NCBI GenBank assembly: GCA_951230915.1
Contig: OX579635.1
Location: forward strand, 12,462,001 to 12,526,000
DNA from: Antitrichia curtipendula
Lineage: Eukaryota; Streptophyta; Bryopsida; Hypnales; Leucodontaceae
Direction of reading: 5' to 3'
Length of the DNA stretch: 64,000 nucleotides
Each line of letters starts with the position of its first letter. Position 1 is the first letter of the stretch. The notes below the pieces were generated by a model. That model made no database searches. It saw nothing but the letters and a program-made list of their open reading frames with translations, and was not told the DNA's origin. Positions 36,167 to 48,051 of the stretch are shown here, one piece after another. Made by a program: the position numbers and the translations under genes.

Positions 36167-37505
36167 TGGTAGAACCACACATTACCAACCAAGCATTCAT
36201 ACCCAACATGTAGGGTGCAGCTATTTCAACAGATTTCCAACCAAATTTTGGAATGTGGTTTTTTCTCCTTTGCAAGGTTGGGACCGTAAAGCCATGACAC
36301 ATGTCCTGATGTAGTGAGCAAGAAAGTAGGAAGTAGTGAGTGGGAAAGTAGTTATGGAATGATTGGAATTGGAAGACTCTGTATATTGGGTATGGATTGA
36401 GGCCAACTTTTGGCTTCCAAAATTCATAGTAATTTGAAAAAAATCACAAAAAATTGGCAATGCCCATCATTTCTATCTTTCTACAAGGTAGTATATTTAC
36501 ATTACATTGCCTTCTACTGCTCTGCTCTAGTACATGCACGGAATTGCTTAACCCCTAAAGGCCCAAGGCCTTTTTCTGCCAAAAAACACTCAAAATTGTC
36601 ATTTCTATAGCAAAGAGTAAAATAATTTGAATTTTTTTTTGCACATCTAACTGTAGAATCTTACACCTAAATAGTATAAGAATGTGTGGAATTTTTTTAA
36701 GAATTTTTGACCACACAGATTGCAAGATATTTGCATTTAAAGTGAAAAAAACAAGTTTTTCAGCACATTGCGGGACTAGATTTTTTGACTTTAAACATTT
36801 TTAACTTAAAATTTTTGCACTACAACATTTTAAGCTTTAAATCTTTATAGTAGAGAATTGAGTTGAGAGTCTAGGGGAAAAAAAGTTCAAAGAAACTTAA
36901 TTATCATTCTTAAGCAAATTGTTAAGTAGAAGTACATACAAGATAGAAGGAAAATCTAAAATATTCATATATTAAAGATGGAATTAAAATGCACTAATCC
37001 CAATGGTGAGATTGTTCTAAAAAATAAGCTATACCATGCACAAATTTTTTTTTGAAAAATTTGAAAAATTGCATTCAGAAATGAATCCCACAAGTTATTT
37101 GTTTCAAGAAGATGCTCTAACTACCCGAAAAACAAGAATGTCCATAACTTTCTCATAACAAATCCAAATGAAATGAATCAAAGATTTTAGGATTGATAAA
37201 AATATATTCTATGAGAAAAAAAATATTTTAAGAAAAAATTCAAATTTTTGAAAATTTTATTTGCTACCCAAGCTGCCCCATGTCCCCTGTTTTGAGCTTA
37301 TTTGATCATAGCTGTTGTTCCTAAGCACCGATTGTGAAAAAAATTACATTCCCACAAAGCTTATCAGTTTTTCTATCTTCAAAAAAAGTTTTAAAAAATC
37401 ACGACAAAATTTCAACCCATAGGTACCTGCCCGAAATCCCATTTGTCTCCCAGAAGGACAACGGTCCTTTAGGGGTTAAGTGGTCAACTATGGGTGGTTC
37501 TACCT
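36167..37505 (-). mobile_element. TGGTAGAACCACC-ended element Q1, interrupted by P1
   Basis: The left end is TGGTAGAACCACAC (36167) and the right end is TGGGTGGTTCTACC (to 37504). Without the nested insert at 36548-37479 it is about 405 bp. It aligns, in reverse complement, with the 434-bp copy Q2 at 63041-63474: AATTTTGGAATG/AAGTTTGGAATG, CCTTTGCAAGGTTGG, AGGAAGTAGTGAG and AACTTTTGGCTT...AACTCATAGTAAT. Non-coding. Confidence 0.8.
36548..37479. mobile_element. TTAA-flanked element P1 nested in Q1
   Basis: The ends are exact inverted repeats, CTTAACCCCTAAAGG at the left and CCTTTAGGGGTTAAG at the right, with TTAA at 36548-36551 and 37476-37479. The element between them is 924 bp. No ORF for a transposase. 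The left subterminal sequence (CCAAAAAACACTC.AAAATTG) matches copies P2 and P3. Q1 sequence stops at 36547 and resumes at 37480, so this insertion is younger than Q1. Confidence 0.85.
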
Positions 37506-38953
37506 TGAGAATATCTTGAGAATGGTGTGAGGTGATGTGTCCCCCTTGAGAATTTGACATGGAAATGCAACTTCCGCACCTGAGTGTTGAATCAAACCTT
37601 CACGTACAATATATCTATACTGAATAGGGATATTAAGGGGACAAATATTAATTAATCAACATTACACACTATATAAGTATTTATCTTTGTTGTACATTAG
37701 TAGTTATTGAAGTGTCCGGGTGCTATATATCATGTTTCAAACATCTATAGTTTTCTACAATAAGTCCCTTTAGTTTTTTGGTCCCTTTAATCCCCCTATT
37801 TAGTATAGTGATCTCATCTGCCAGCCATTTTGACTCATTGCATTCCCAAAATGAGTCACAACATTTAGGAGGGAAGTCCAACGCTTTCAAATTCAAATTC
37901 AATTAGAAGTATTTCAAATTTATACTAATGTGTCCAAATTTTTGTCATTGGGTGAAATTTTCTTGAAATGTAGCTGGCGATGGAATTTTGCATTCTGTAG
38001 TGAAGGGTCTACATTTTTATTTTTCCGTACATACAAGAAGCCAAGCTACCATGGCAAGTGATTTGTGAAAAAAAGTGCTATCATTTTAATTTTGGGATTG
38101 ACATTTTGCCAATATCAAAAAGTTGCAACTTCTCTAGTTTTTTATTAGTTCACTTGTGAGAAAAAAGTGGATGTGGCATCTAACCCAGGTTGTTTCATAT
38201 TTTTTGAACCTTTGTGGAATTAGTTAAGAATTTTGTAGTTGGAATCACATATGGCACAAAAAACACTCATCCCATGATATGTTCATTGTTGGTGCATTGA
38301 CAAATACACATAGTACATTGAAGAAAACAATATATACCTCTATATTAGAGAATGTTTTTAGAATGTGATTGAGCTATCTTAGAACCATCTACCTTACTCC
38401 AAGATCCAAGGCAGCAAAGGAGAGTGAAGGCAATGTAACAAGGTAGAAAAGGAGAGAGAGGGTCAATTGCTCTAAGGTAAAAAATCTAAGAGAACTACTA
38501 AACTACATAGTTAGCTAAGATTAAGCCACCCAAACTTGAGATCTATAGCCCATGTTGATATCTAGCTATTCAATGACCTTGTAGATGGAGATTGACTTGC
38601 TCCCCTACCTACCAAGTCTTTCCTAATTAGTCTTTCATACCAATGCCGATTCAAATGCCAAATGTGGCAAAAGTGATGTGATTTTAGCCCCTCAATTTCA
38701 GTGGTCAAAATGATATGAATATTATATGGAAACAAATTGTATTTTTCATCCTAAAAAATTGTACCATATTTGTCTATGAAGGTCAACATTATTAAATAAA
38801 AAAATAAAAAATAAAAAATAAAATAAAATAGTTGAATTTTGGGGAGAAATTATTCTAGGGGGAGTTGGAAAACAAAGTAAATTAATGTTGCAAATGCCTA
38901 AATACCATAAAATAGGTCAAATGGTGAAATTCAAGTCATCTTATGTAAAAAAC
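37506..38953. other. AT-rich spacer with short A-rich repeat
   Basis: No gene recognised. An (AAATAA)n-type run lies at 38793-38830. Confidence 0.5.
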
Positions 38954-39860
38954 TTGATCCCTAAAGGATAGAGGGTGTTTTTAGGCCCAAAACTATTTCA
39001 AAGTACTTAAATCTAAAGCAAGGCTAAAATTTTCATCTATATTTACTCATTAATAAATTCAACCATAAGATCTTTTAGTTAACTTGTAAAGCTAATCCTC
39101 TTAAAATTTCAAAATAAGAAACCTTACCAATTGCAATATCAAGTTGCTTGAATTTCTAGAAGAAGTATTTTCAACTCTTCCCAAATGGTTAGAATTCATT
39201 TTTTCAAACTTTTTACACAAAAATGTGTAGATTCAACAACTTGTTACTCTCCATAAGAGGTTGAAGAAATACGTTGGGAATACATATTAAAAATTCAAAC
39301 AAAAAGTATTTCATATTCATGCTTGAAAAAAATAGTAAATAGAAAAAAATAGAATATGATTTAAAACACAGTTGTTAAGAATTTAGTTATGGAATTGAAA
39401 AGTATCAATCCCAATGGTTGTAATGATGCAATAGAAAATCTACATCCCATGCTTTTATTTTTTCCAAAAATATTGAAAATTGAGTTACATAAAAGACTTC
39501 AAAGTTTATTTTAGAATAATGATTCTGTAAGTGCCCACAAACTAAAATCCCTCATAATTTTCATCTTGTTAATCAAAATGGAATAATTCAAAGCTTTCCA
39601 CATATATATTTATCTAGGGAAACAAGTTCAAATTTTTATTTTTTAGAAAAATGATTCTTTTTAGATGACTGAATTGCCCGTCAAGCATTAAAAATTACAT
39701 ATCATGCAGTAAATTTTTAACCATATAGTCAAAAGTTATGAAAATTGTTTCACCTTAAAGCTATTCCTCGGGTACATGTGTGAAAATTTCAAAGAAAAAG
39801 AAATCCCGTTTGTAGTGAGTTGCCTAAAATTGCTATGTTGCCAAAAAAACATAGTTTAGT
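38954..39860. mobile_element. TTAA-family element P4, right end lost
   Basis: The left end is TTGA then TCCCTAAAGGAT (TTAA mutated to TTGA). The interior from about 39370 closely tracks P3, for example AGAATTTAGTTATGGAATTG, ATCAAAATGGAATAATTCAAAGC and TGTAGTGAGTTGCCTAAAAT. Similarity stops at about 39860, before the expected CCTTTAGGGG end. Confidence 0.65.
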
Positions 39861-39892
39861 TTGAAGTTCAATTGTAAAAATAATTATTGCAT

Positions 39893-39990
39893 TATTTTGA
39901 CTTTACTACAAGCGGTTGAGTTCCTTCATGTCTTAATTTACATATCCGACCTAAGTTGTTTTACCTCCTACCTCCCAACTTCTATAAAGC
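39893..39990. repeat. Fragment related to the 61974-62589 foldback
   Basis: GGTTGAGTTCC...TTAATTTACATATCC.ACCTAAGTTGTT.TACCTCCTACCTCC...TATAAAG tracks the outer right arm of the foldback element at about 62480-62565. It abuts the truncated end of P4. Confidence 0.55.
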
Positions 39991-40780
39991 ACTTGCCTTC
40001 TTTACACAAATCAATCATTAAGTGACTTCAAAAGATATGTAGGATGCAGATGAACACATCTACATGAGGTGTTAGAACATCCAAAAAAATGAAAATGGAA
40101 AAATGAAATTTTTTATTAGTTTTGAAAGTGCCTATAGAACTATTTTTACCAACTTTAATTAATTATTCAAAATGAAATGTTGATCCTAATAATTGGATAC
40201 AATATTTATTTGTTTAAATTATAGGTTTAAAAATATTGTAGCATAAATATTTCTATTTTTATTGTAAAATTTTCCTAGAATTTCTTAAAATCAATGTATA
40301 AAAAATGAACTCCATATTGGAATGAAAGACTCATAGTGAAAAAATAGAACACCGAAAAGTTTTTTAATTATGAATTCTTAAGTAATTCATAGAATTTTAA
40401 AATATTATTAAATGAAATTGATAATTATTGTCATCAATATGCCATCAGGAAGTGTCAAAAAATTATTAGTGTGAATTTTAATTTTTTGGTTATTGTATTA
40501 TAGATATTCCTAACTTATAGAATCTTTTATAGAATCAACTACATTTCTATTGCTCTTTGTGCTATTAGTAACAACCAACTATAAAATTGGAACCCTAAAA
40601 ACTTTGAAGACTAAAATTTCAAACCAATGTCTTGCAAAATTTGAATTCCAATTTTTTTATAAATAATTTTATTAAAAAATAATCATTTTGTGGTTTTCAA
40701 AGTTTCTAAAATTATTGATAATTTGAAAAGTCTTTAAATTTCAATAATGAAATTATATCTCAAAAAACACATTTTTTTGC

Positions 40781-41664
40781 TTAATCCCTAAAGAACCAAG
40801 TAGCATTTTGGGTCATCCACTTATGGACAAAATTTTCATTTTTTTTTCTTAAAAATATTCACACAACAACTGGTCTAGGAGTAGCTTTAAGGTGCAATAA
40901 TTTTCATGACCTTTAGACTATATGTTGTAAAAATTATTGTCTCATATGTAGTTTCTTTTCTAATAGAGCATGGGCAAATTAGAAAAAATCACTTTTAAGA
41001 AATAAAAAATTGAACTCGATTTTCTAAACTTTTGTATACGTAGAAAACTTTGAATCATTATATTTGATTAATGAGATGAAAGTTACAAGGAGTTTTAGTT
41101 TGACAAAAGCTACAAAATCACTACTCAAAAATAAACTATGAAGTCTTTTGTTGAATTTGATTTTCAATATTTATTGAAAAAGTTAAAATCATACGATGTA
41201 GATTGTTTCATAACAACCATTTAAGTTAGGATTTTACAATTGTATAACAAACTTCTTAGCAATTTAGTTTTTGTAATCATACTTTATCTCTTTCTACTTA
41301 CTCTTTTGTCATTCATGAATATTTAATATTTAATTATTTAATATTTTAATAAGTATTTTCAACTTATTTTTTTGAACATGTTGTAGATAGTTGCAAAGTG
41401 TAGGACATAAAAAAATTTGAGTAAAAAGTTTAAAAGATGAAACTAATTATTTGGAAGAATTGAAAATTATTATTCTTGAAATTTAAAAGTATCATGATCT
41501 TGCACTTTATGAGGTTTCTTGCTCTAAAACTTTAGAGAGTGTATTCTAACAAGTTAGCTAAATGATCTTATTTTTGTATTTGTTACTGAATAAATATAGA
41601 TAAAGATTTTAGACTTGCTTTGGATACAAGAATTTTGAAGTAGTTTTGGCCTTTGGGGTCTAAA
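40781..41664 (-). mobile_element. TTAA-family element P5, inverted and decayed
   Basis: It begins TTAATCCCTAAAGAACC and reads as the reverse complement of the right ends of P2 and P3 (GTAGCTTTAAGGTGCAATAATTTTCAT, then ATGAGATGAAAGTTA). The other end, GGCCTTTGGGGTCTAA near 41649-41664, is a degenerate match to the family left end. Confidence 0.55.
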
Positions 41665-41819
41665 AATACCATAAACTGATTCTGACTTGAAGGTCATCAC
41701 TAAAACCTCTTCACTTCTCATGTTTGTTCTTGAGAACTTATTGTATGTGACATAGACGGTCATTCAAGGCCCAAATGTACATGAAAGAATAGACAAAAAT
41801 GATTCAAATCATTCTAACT

Positions 41820-43257
41820 TTAACCCCTGACGGACCATGACTATGTTTTCCCAAAAAACGCTCCAAAATTGCCTATGACAGGTAGACCACCTAATGCAGA
41901 CATCTACAAAACCATCCAATACAGCCTTACATCAACCCATTTCAGATTTTTGTCAATAAATGAGATTATGACTTCATTAGGTTGGTTAGTGGCCAAAATC
42001 AATGCCTTGGGAGATGGCCATGGAGTTATTAGTGACTGTCATAGGACATTTACACCTTTCTAGTGTAAACTTGTCACAAAAAGTTATTTTTTTTATTCCT
42101 TCATGTCATGGCCATGTTAGAAAATCTGGTGATTGCTTTAGGTGGTAAGATGACCATTATAGAAACACTTTTTGCTGATTGGGGTAGTCTACAGATTCTT
42201 TTAGACCAATTGGGCAGAACACTTCAGAAATTCATAACTAATTCATACTGTGTCCAAAAAATAAAATTCCAGTTGCTTCCTTCATTTCTCAGATTTGTCT
42301 TTGTATGAAAAAAAATCAGAATTTTTTCGGTAATGGCAACATGACAAATTAGTTATTTTGCTTGTCATAGGCAGATTTATCTTAGTACAAGCACAAAATT
42401 TTAGAAAAGAAAACATTTTTGGACACATATAACCATAGGATCTTGTAGTACACTGGTTTGAAAAGATGTGGAAAAAAATTCAGAAATTTTCACCTTGTAG
42501 ATTGCAAGATATTAGCATTAAAGTGACAAAACCTCTTTTTTTGCCCTTGCAAAAAACCAGGCAGCTGCACTTCACAAGATCACATTTGTATGAAACAATG
42601 TCCAAAATGGTGGTGCTTCTTTGGATTCATTCTTCAGGTCAAGTTGTCTACATGCTTGAAAATTTTTAAGATCATTTGGAAGTGTACAACATATAGGAAA
42701 AATAAGAAGTAGAAAGAAGTAGATAATGATTCAAAATACTAAATTGATAAGAATTTAGTTATGGAATTGAAAAATGCCAATCTCAATGGTTGAAATGTTG
42801 CGATAAATATTCTACATCCTAAGATTTTTTTTTGCTAGAAATATTGAAAATTGAGTAAAATAAAATTGACTTCAATATTATTTTAGAGTAGAAAATCCAG
42901 AAATGCCCGCAAAGTAAAACTCCTCACAACTTTTGACTAATTGATCAAAATGGAATGATTCAAAGTTTTCTATGTATACATAACTCTAAGAAATCAATTT
43001 CAAATTTTTATTTTTGAAAAAAATAATTTTAAAACTTTTCCCGGATTGACAATTTACAAAAAACAAAAGAAAACATATTAGGCCATAATTTTGATTCGTA
43101 TTTTCAAATGTCATGAAGCTTAGTGCATATAAAAGATATTCCTCGTCCCCAACTTCTATTAAAATTTCAGCATAAAATATGCAAATTTCTAATCATATGA
43201 ACTTGCGCAAAATTTTTATGTTGCCAAGAAACGCATGTTGGTCCTTTAGGGATTAAG
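41820..43257. mobile_element. TTAA-flanked element P2, long form
   Basis: TTAACCCCTGACGGACC at the left (TTAA 41820-41823), GGTCCTTTAGGGATTAAG at the right (TTAA 43254-43257). The interior matches P3 over most of its length. It is about 500 bp longer than P1 and P3. The extra DNA lies at about 41868-42375 and is bounded by inverted CCTATGACA and TGTCATAGG, so it may itself be an insertion. No transposase ORF. Confidence 0.75.
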
Positions 43258-43572
43258 GTAGTTGGTAGAACATACGTGATAAGAACAAATGTATTAGGCA
43301 ATTCATGTTATATTTGATACTTTGATGGTATTTTTCTTGTGTAGAACTTTGCACCAATGCACCATTGGGATGGAACTCATTGTTCAAGTTTTTCACTTTG
43401 GAGTTTGGAGAAATGCAATCAGTGACAAAAAAACAAAAGAACAAATTTATTTTAGCAACCATTGAGGTCAAAAAAACTTTGATCCCTTGATTGGACTTAG
43501 AATTTTTAATTTTTAATTTGTGAGGGTAGAGCCAAGCTTGTACATCAAAGAAGGATTACAAAGTAAAACGTA

Positions 43573-43830
43573 CAACGACTTTTCAAAGCCTCAAATGACC
43601 TATCCAAGTTTGGAAATTGCAAGCATCCTACTACCATAGCATTCTCCAATTTCTTTTTTTTAACTTTGAAGGTTATCCCAATAACAAATTGCTATAACTT
43701 CTCAAATACCTCAAATGGCCTATCCAAGATTGAAATTACTAACATCTTCCTACTAAAGCACAATAGTGACAATCTCCAAACTACTGTTGACCCTTGAAGT
43801 TTATATCAATAACAAATTGCCCACTCAAGT
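43573..43830. repeat. Diverged ~140-bp tandem duplication
   Basis: Two units share AGCCTCAAATGACCTATCCAAG/ACCTCAAATGGCCTATCCAAG, ATCCTACTA.CATAGCA/TTCCTACTAAAGCACA and CAATAACAAATTGC, with period about 142 bp. A third trace (TGTTGACCGTTAAAGTTTACATCAAT) appears near 44070. Confidence 0.65.
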
Positions 43831-44524
43831 AGAAATCTAGTTGGATAGACTAGAGAAAATTGTCCCAAACTTGATCTTTTTTAGTCACAAGGATCTTTTT
43901 AATAGTCATTTTCCTAGTTTATGCAAACTAGATTTCCACTACTAACACAGATGCCACAAAAGTTAACCTATAAACTAGGAATATTGAAAAAACAATAATC
44001 CAAAACTAGAATATTCCAATGACTTCTTCTAATGCCAAAGAAAGACAATTACAATAATCTAACTCTTTGTTGACCGTTAAAGTTTACATCAATATATACC
44101 AGGTTGTTTATAAGAGTAATAACTAACATTGTGCATAGACCAAGAAACTCTCCCATTAAGGCATTGACACCTATTCTTTTCTTTTTTGTCAAGTGGATCT
44201 TCTCAAAAATCATTTTCCTAATTTGCATAGACCATCAATCTATACCTCAAATGAGTTTGTTGATTTGGTTTGGTTTGGTTGTTAGGGTAAGATCTTTGGA
44301 ACTATGCGTCTTTCTAGTAGCTTTCTTGGTACCGGAGGAAAGCTCTCTACGAACAGGTGTGTACGGGGCTTTGTTTTGAGACCGGGTTCAACCTACATTG
44401 TGAAAGTTATGATTTTTTAATAATTTTATCATTTTTTTTTCAAGTTTCAAAAAAACAAATAGAAAATCACTTTTATTTTTATTTGGACCCTGGCAACAAC
44501 ACATGGCACACTAGTTTCCACTAC

Positions 44525-45105
44525 GGTAGGTACACCCATTATGGTGCAGTGCATTAAAGCACACCCTAGATTAAGCCCTTAAATGGTGTAGTTATCTACT
44601 GAAAATTGTTAGTGAGTGAATATGGTACTTCATCAAAGAACCATTGGCCATTTTTGGTATTGGTGACATGCTTGTAAGCTCACATCACATGTTAATTTGT
44701 TTCTCTGACAAAATAATCATTATTTTCTCTTCTTTGAAACACATGGATAATTCCCATTGATTACTGAACAAGCTTTTCTACTACTTGTTGGTTACTAATT
44801 TGTTTTTGTTTTTCCATTGTTTTAAACACAATTGCAACTCCATTTCTTTTCATTCCGACACCTTGGGAGGGGAACTTTGTGCATGTGACTGCTGATTTTC
44901 GGTGCAGCCTATGAGCGCCTTTGAATACTCTACTTCCAAAACTTTGTATCCCTACTATGGTCTCACATTTGTCAAAATCTGAAATTTTTTTTTGTGCATT
45001 TCTTCCTTTTCCACACATCTCTTTACAATCCTGTATTTACTACTATCTACTTAGCCTTCAAATTACTCATAGCCCAATTTGTGGCGCTTTTGGGTGTACC
45101 CACAA
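44525..45105. mobile_element. Possible larger element with GGTAGGTACACCC ends
   Basis: GGTAGGTACACCCATTATGG occurs at about 44525, and TTTTGGGTGTACCCACAAAC at about 45088-45107. They are inverted and resemble the ends of copies A-C, but the right end is degenerate and the interior is unrelated. Weak call. Confidence 0.3.
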
Positions 45106-45107
45106 AC

Positions 45108-46230
45108 TACGAATTGATGCAACAAAACAAATCCAGAACTCAAATTCAAACCCCTGAGAAATTCTATTCCAACGCCACTCCTTCAGTTGGCTTCTCCTCA
45201 GAGGCATCTTCAAAGCGGTCGGCTTCTTCTTCAGAAGACGACTGATTTAGTCTCCACCACCACATTCACGCCATAATTGATGCCAGATCGATGACCTTCG
45301 CATAATTCCACACACTATTATTGTGTTGGTGTGACTGTCTCTATTGCAAATCATGTTGCGAAGAAGATGCTTGGACGGAGACGGAGACTGGACTGAGCTG
45401 AGCTGAGCTGCGATGGTTGGTTGGGTCCTCAGTTAGTTGGGGTTTGGATTGAATTGCTGCAAAACCTCCGGGTGGGATGGATCCAGTGGTCGGTGCTTCT
45501 TCGATCTTTGTGGGGGAAGAAGGAAAGGGAAGAGAGAAAAGGAAAGAAAAAAGGGGTGTGATCGAGTCTCCTAGCTCCCTGTGTGAGTCATGTCTCTCTA
45601 GCTGTGACATGCATGCTTCCCTCGGCTTTTGATCTTTGGGAGTACAAAAAGGGTGTGTACGGCCTCAGTCACGTGACAACGCTGCTGGCTGCACCAAATG
45701 CATGCTGCTCTGGTCCGACCGGGACCAGGGCCACTGCTGGTGGTGCTGCTGGACGCAACGACGGACGGACGGACGGAAGCACGCAGCTGGGAATCTTCAG
45801 TTTCCCCTGCTTACCACTGCCTGCAGGCGGCAGGCAGTAGGCAGTGGGGGCTAGGCTAGTGACGACGCTAGTTAAGTTTATTACTGTGCGAAATCGATCT
45901 AGACGTGAAGTTCAAAGGTTTGGGGCTTTGCGCCCATTATGGAAGAAGGTCGTGGATCCTGTCGTACCTGCTGCTCGGCTCTGCTGCTCCACAGGCCCGG
46001 CATCGATCTCGATCTCCTGGCAAATGCCGAACGGAGTTAAGAGAAAAAATAAAATTGGAGAGGGATGCTCAAAACAGGAGAGACGGACGCAGGAAGGAAG
46101 ATGCAGGCGTCTTTTTTCCTTTACAAAAAAGGATTGGGAAAAAAAAATGTGATTTTGGCCGGCGTCTAGTTTTGGCATCTGGTTTTGGCATTTGGGTTTG
46201 ACATCTGGGTTTGGCATCTGGGTTTAGAAA
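45108..46230. other. GC-richer island without a recognised gene
   Basis: Composition here is gene-like, unlike the AT-rich flanks. It contains GAGCT repeats (about 45394-45410), a GACG(GACG)n run at 45759-45780, a CTGCAGGCGGCAGGCAGTAGGCAG stretch (split: CTGCAGGCGG then CAGGCAGTAGGCAG) near 45820-45845, and four TTTGGCATCTGGG-type units at 46170-46228. A forward frame ends at 45243-45245 with a Ser-rich tail (FSSEASSKRSASSSEDD) that looks like a protein C terminus, but no upstream exon could be linked to it. Confidence 0.4.
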
Positions 46231-46652
46231 TATCCATAGTTGTGAATCTTGACCACTGGGTATGTTGTGAACTCTATGAAAACTTGAAAGTGTACCCGTA
46301 GAATAGCTTTTGCCATTGATATTTTTGTCAAGTCAAGCTTACCGCACTCTCTAATAATCCTAATACCCAATGTATGAATGAATGACTTGCACGTAGACAA
46401 AGAGAGTGTCTTTCTCCATTAAGATTGAGACATGCAAGTCCTTGTTTTTATCCCACTTGCGAAGGAACGAAAAGAGGCGTTGCTTCCCAAGTACATGTAT
46501 GGATGCATTCTTGTTGGTATAAAGTTCCTAATTGGATTTTCGTATCCTCTACTTTAACACTGCTAACTAATGTCTAACCTTGGCATTAGGAGTGGTGTCA
46601 ATAGAGTGAATGCAGTCCAAAGATGTATCTAAATTCATTCTTGATATTACAC

Positions 46653-46746
46653 CTAATTCCTAAAGTCCCATTGGTTGTTTCCTTAATGGAGGTCAAAATG
46701 GATTTTGGATAGGCTCCTAGGGTCTCAATTTTTGTCATGATTTAAA

Positions 46747-46777
<31 letters not shown>

Positions 46778-47602
46778 AGGAGAGCACATTGATTTTCTAA
46801 AAATGTAACTTTTTTTTTCCAATTAATGCTCAAGAGCAAAAGTTATACCATCCTAAGTTCAAAACTAGGTTAGTTGGATAGCACAAAAACAAATCACAAA
46901 AGTCATAATGAAACTTTCAAAAATTTATTTTCTATGTGGAAAGATTTGATTCATTCTAGTTGGACCAGTGATGAGAAAGTTTTGGACAATCTTGTTTTTT
47001 AGACAATCTAAGCATCTTCTTGAAAAAATAACTTATAGGATTCATTTTATTATTGCAATCTTCACAATTTACAAAAAAGAGAAAAAGTCCGACAAGATTT
47101 AATTCACTTGCTAGAACAATCTCATTGCTAGGATTAGTGTATTTCAAATTCCATCTTAGAGCTAGATCAACAATTTAACTTTTCCTTCTATCTTGTACCT
47201 ACTTTGTCATTTAACAATTTCTTAAAGATTGAAAATCATTGGAAGCACATGAATTTTTTTCCTAAACTCTCAACTCATTTCTTCAACATAAAAAAGATTA
47301 ACTTTACAATATGTAGTACAAAAATTTTAAGTAAAAAGGATTCAAAGACTTACAATCTAGTCAAGCTAGGAGGAAAAACCCCTTCTATATCTTCACTTCA
47401 AACACTTATACTATCTTGAGATTGATGATAAGGTAAAAGATTCTGCAATTTTCTCCAGATATTCTCATACTAACCTGGTGCACAAAGATCCTATACGCAA
47501 AAGAAACAAATGTTTGAAACTTTGTTTTCAAATGGCAAATGGCAAATATTTGAGTAGTTTTTTGACTTAAAAAAATGACCTTGGTGGGACTTTAGGAGTT
47601 AA
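46653..47602. mobile_element. TTAA-family element P6, degenerate
   Basis: The left end is CTAATTCCTAAAGTCCC and the right end GGGACTTTAGGAGTTAA, inverted and about 950 bp apart. The right TTAA (47599-47602) is intact and the left one reads CTAA. A homopolymer of about 25 T lies at 46746-46770. The interior is too diverged to align by eye with P1-P3, so this call rests on the ends. Confidence 0.45.
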
Positions 47603-48051
47603 TCAGTCCATTAACATACCGGCCAACTCAAAACGTACGAGCTATTGGAGCAAACCAGCATAATTGGAGCCAAAGGAGTGGATAACAAAAGGAACGACTG
47701 TACTGACATAGAGAAAGTGCCTTTCGTGTCTTTGACAAATTCCGCCACAGGATTCAATAACTTAATATTACCTCGAGTATGTGAGTTTTTTTCCATCAGG
47801 TTTTCTGTACTGATACAAAGGGCGTGAAACTGGGTCTAGCTACAGTCACCAAAAGGACTGAACCCAACCACCGAATGGTCCGTCCTACATCAAGATGCTT
47901 TCAAAAAAAATGTTACCAGCATGATTCTACATCTACCAGGATCACACTCGTAGACATGTACTAGCTCAACAACGACTAAGCCTTGCACTTGGTAGCGCAA
48001 CCTAGCCGGTAATGGTGAAACCCAGCTAAAACTGAGAGTTTCTGACTACCA
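47603..48051. other. Spacer with putative 3' UTR of the NIN-like gene
   Basis: GC content rises towards 48051. The 60-codon ORFs on both strands are not credible. It probably holds the 3' UTR of the minus-strand NIN-like gene. Confidence 0.4.

Noticed and set aside
44104..44379. 91-codon ORF in the AT-rich spacer
   Set aside because: Hydrophobic and low complexity, with no splice context or family features.
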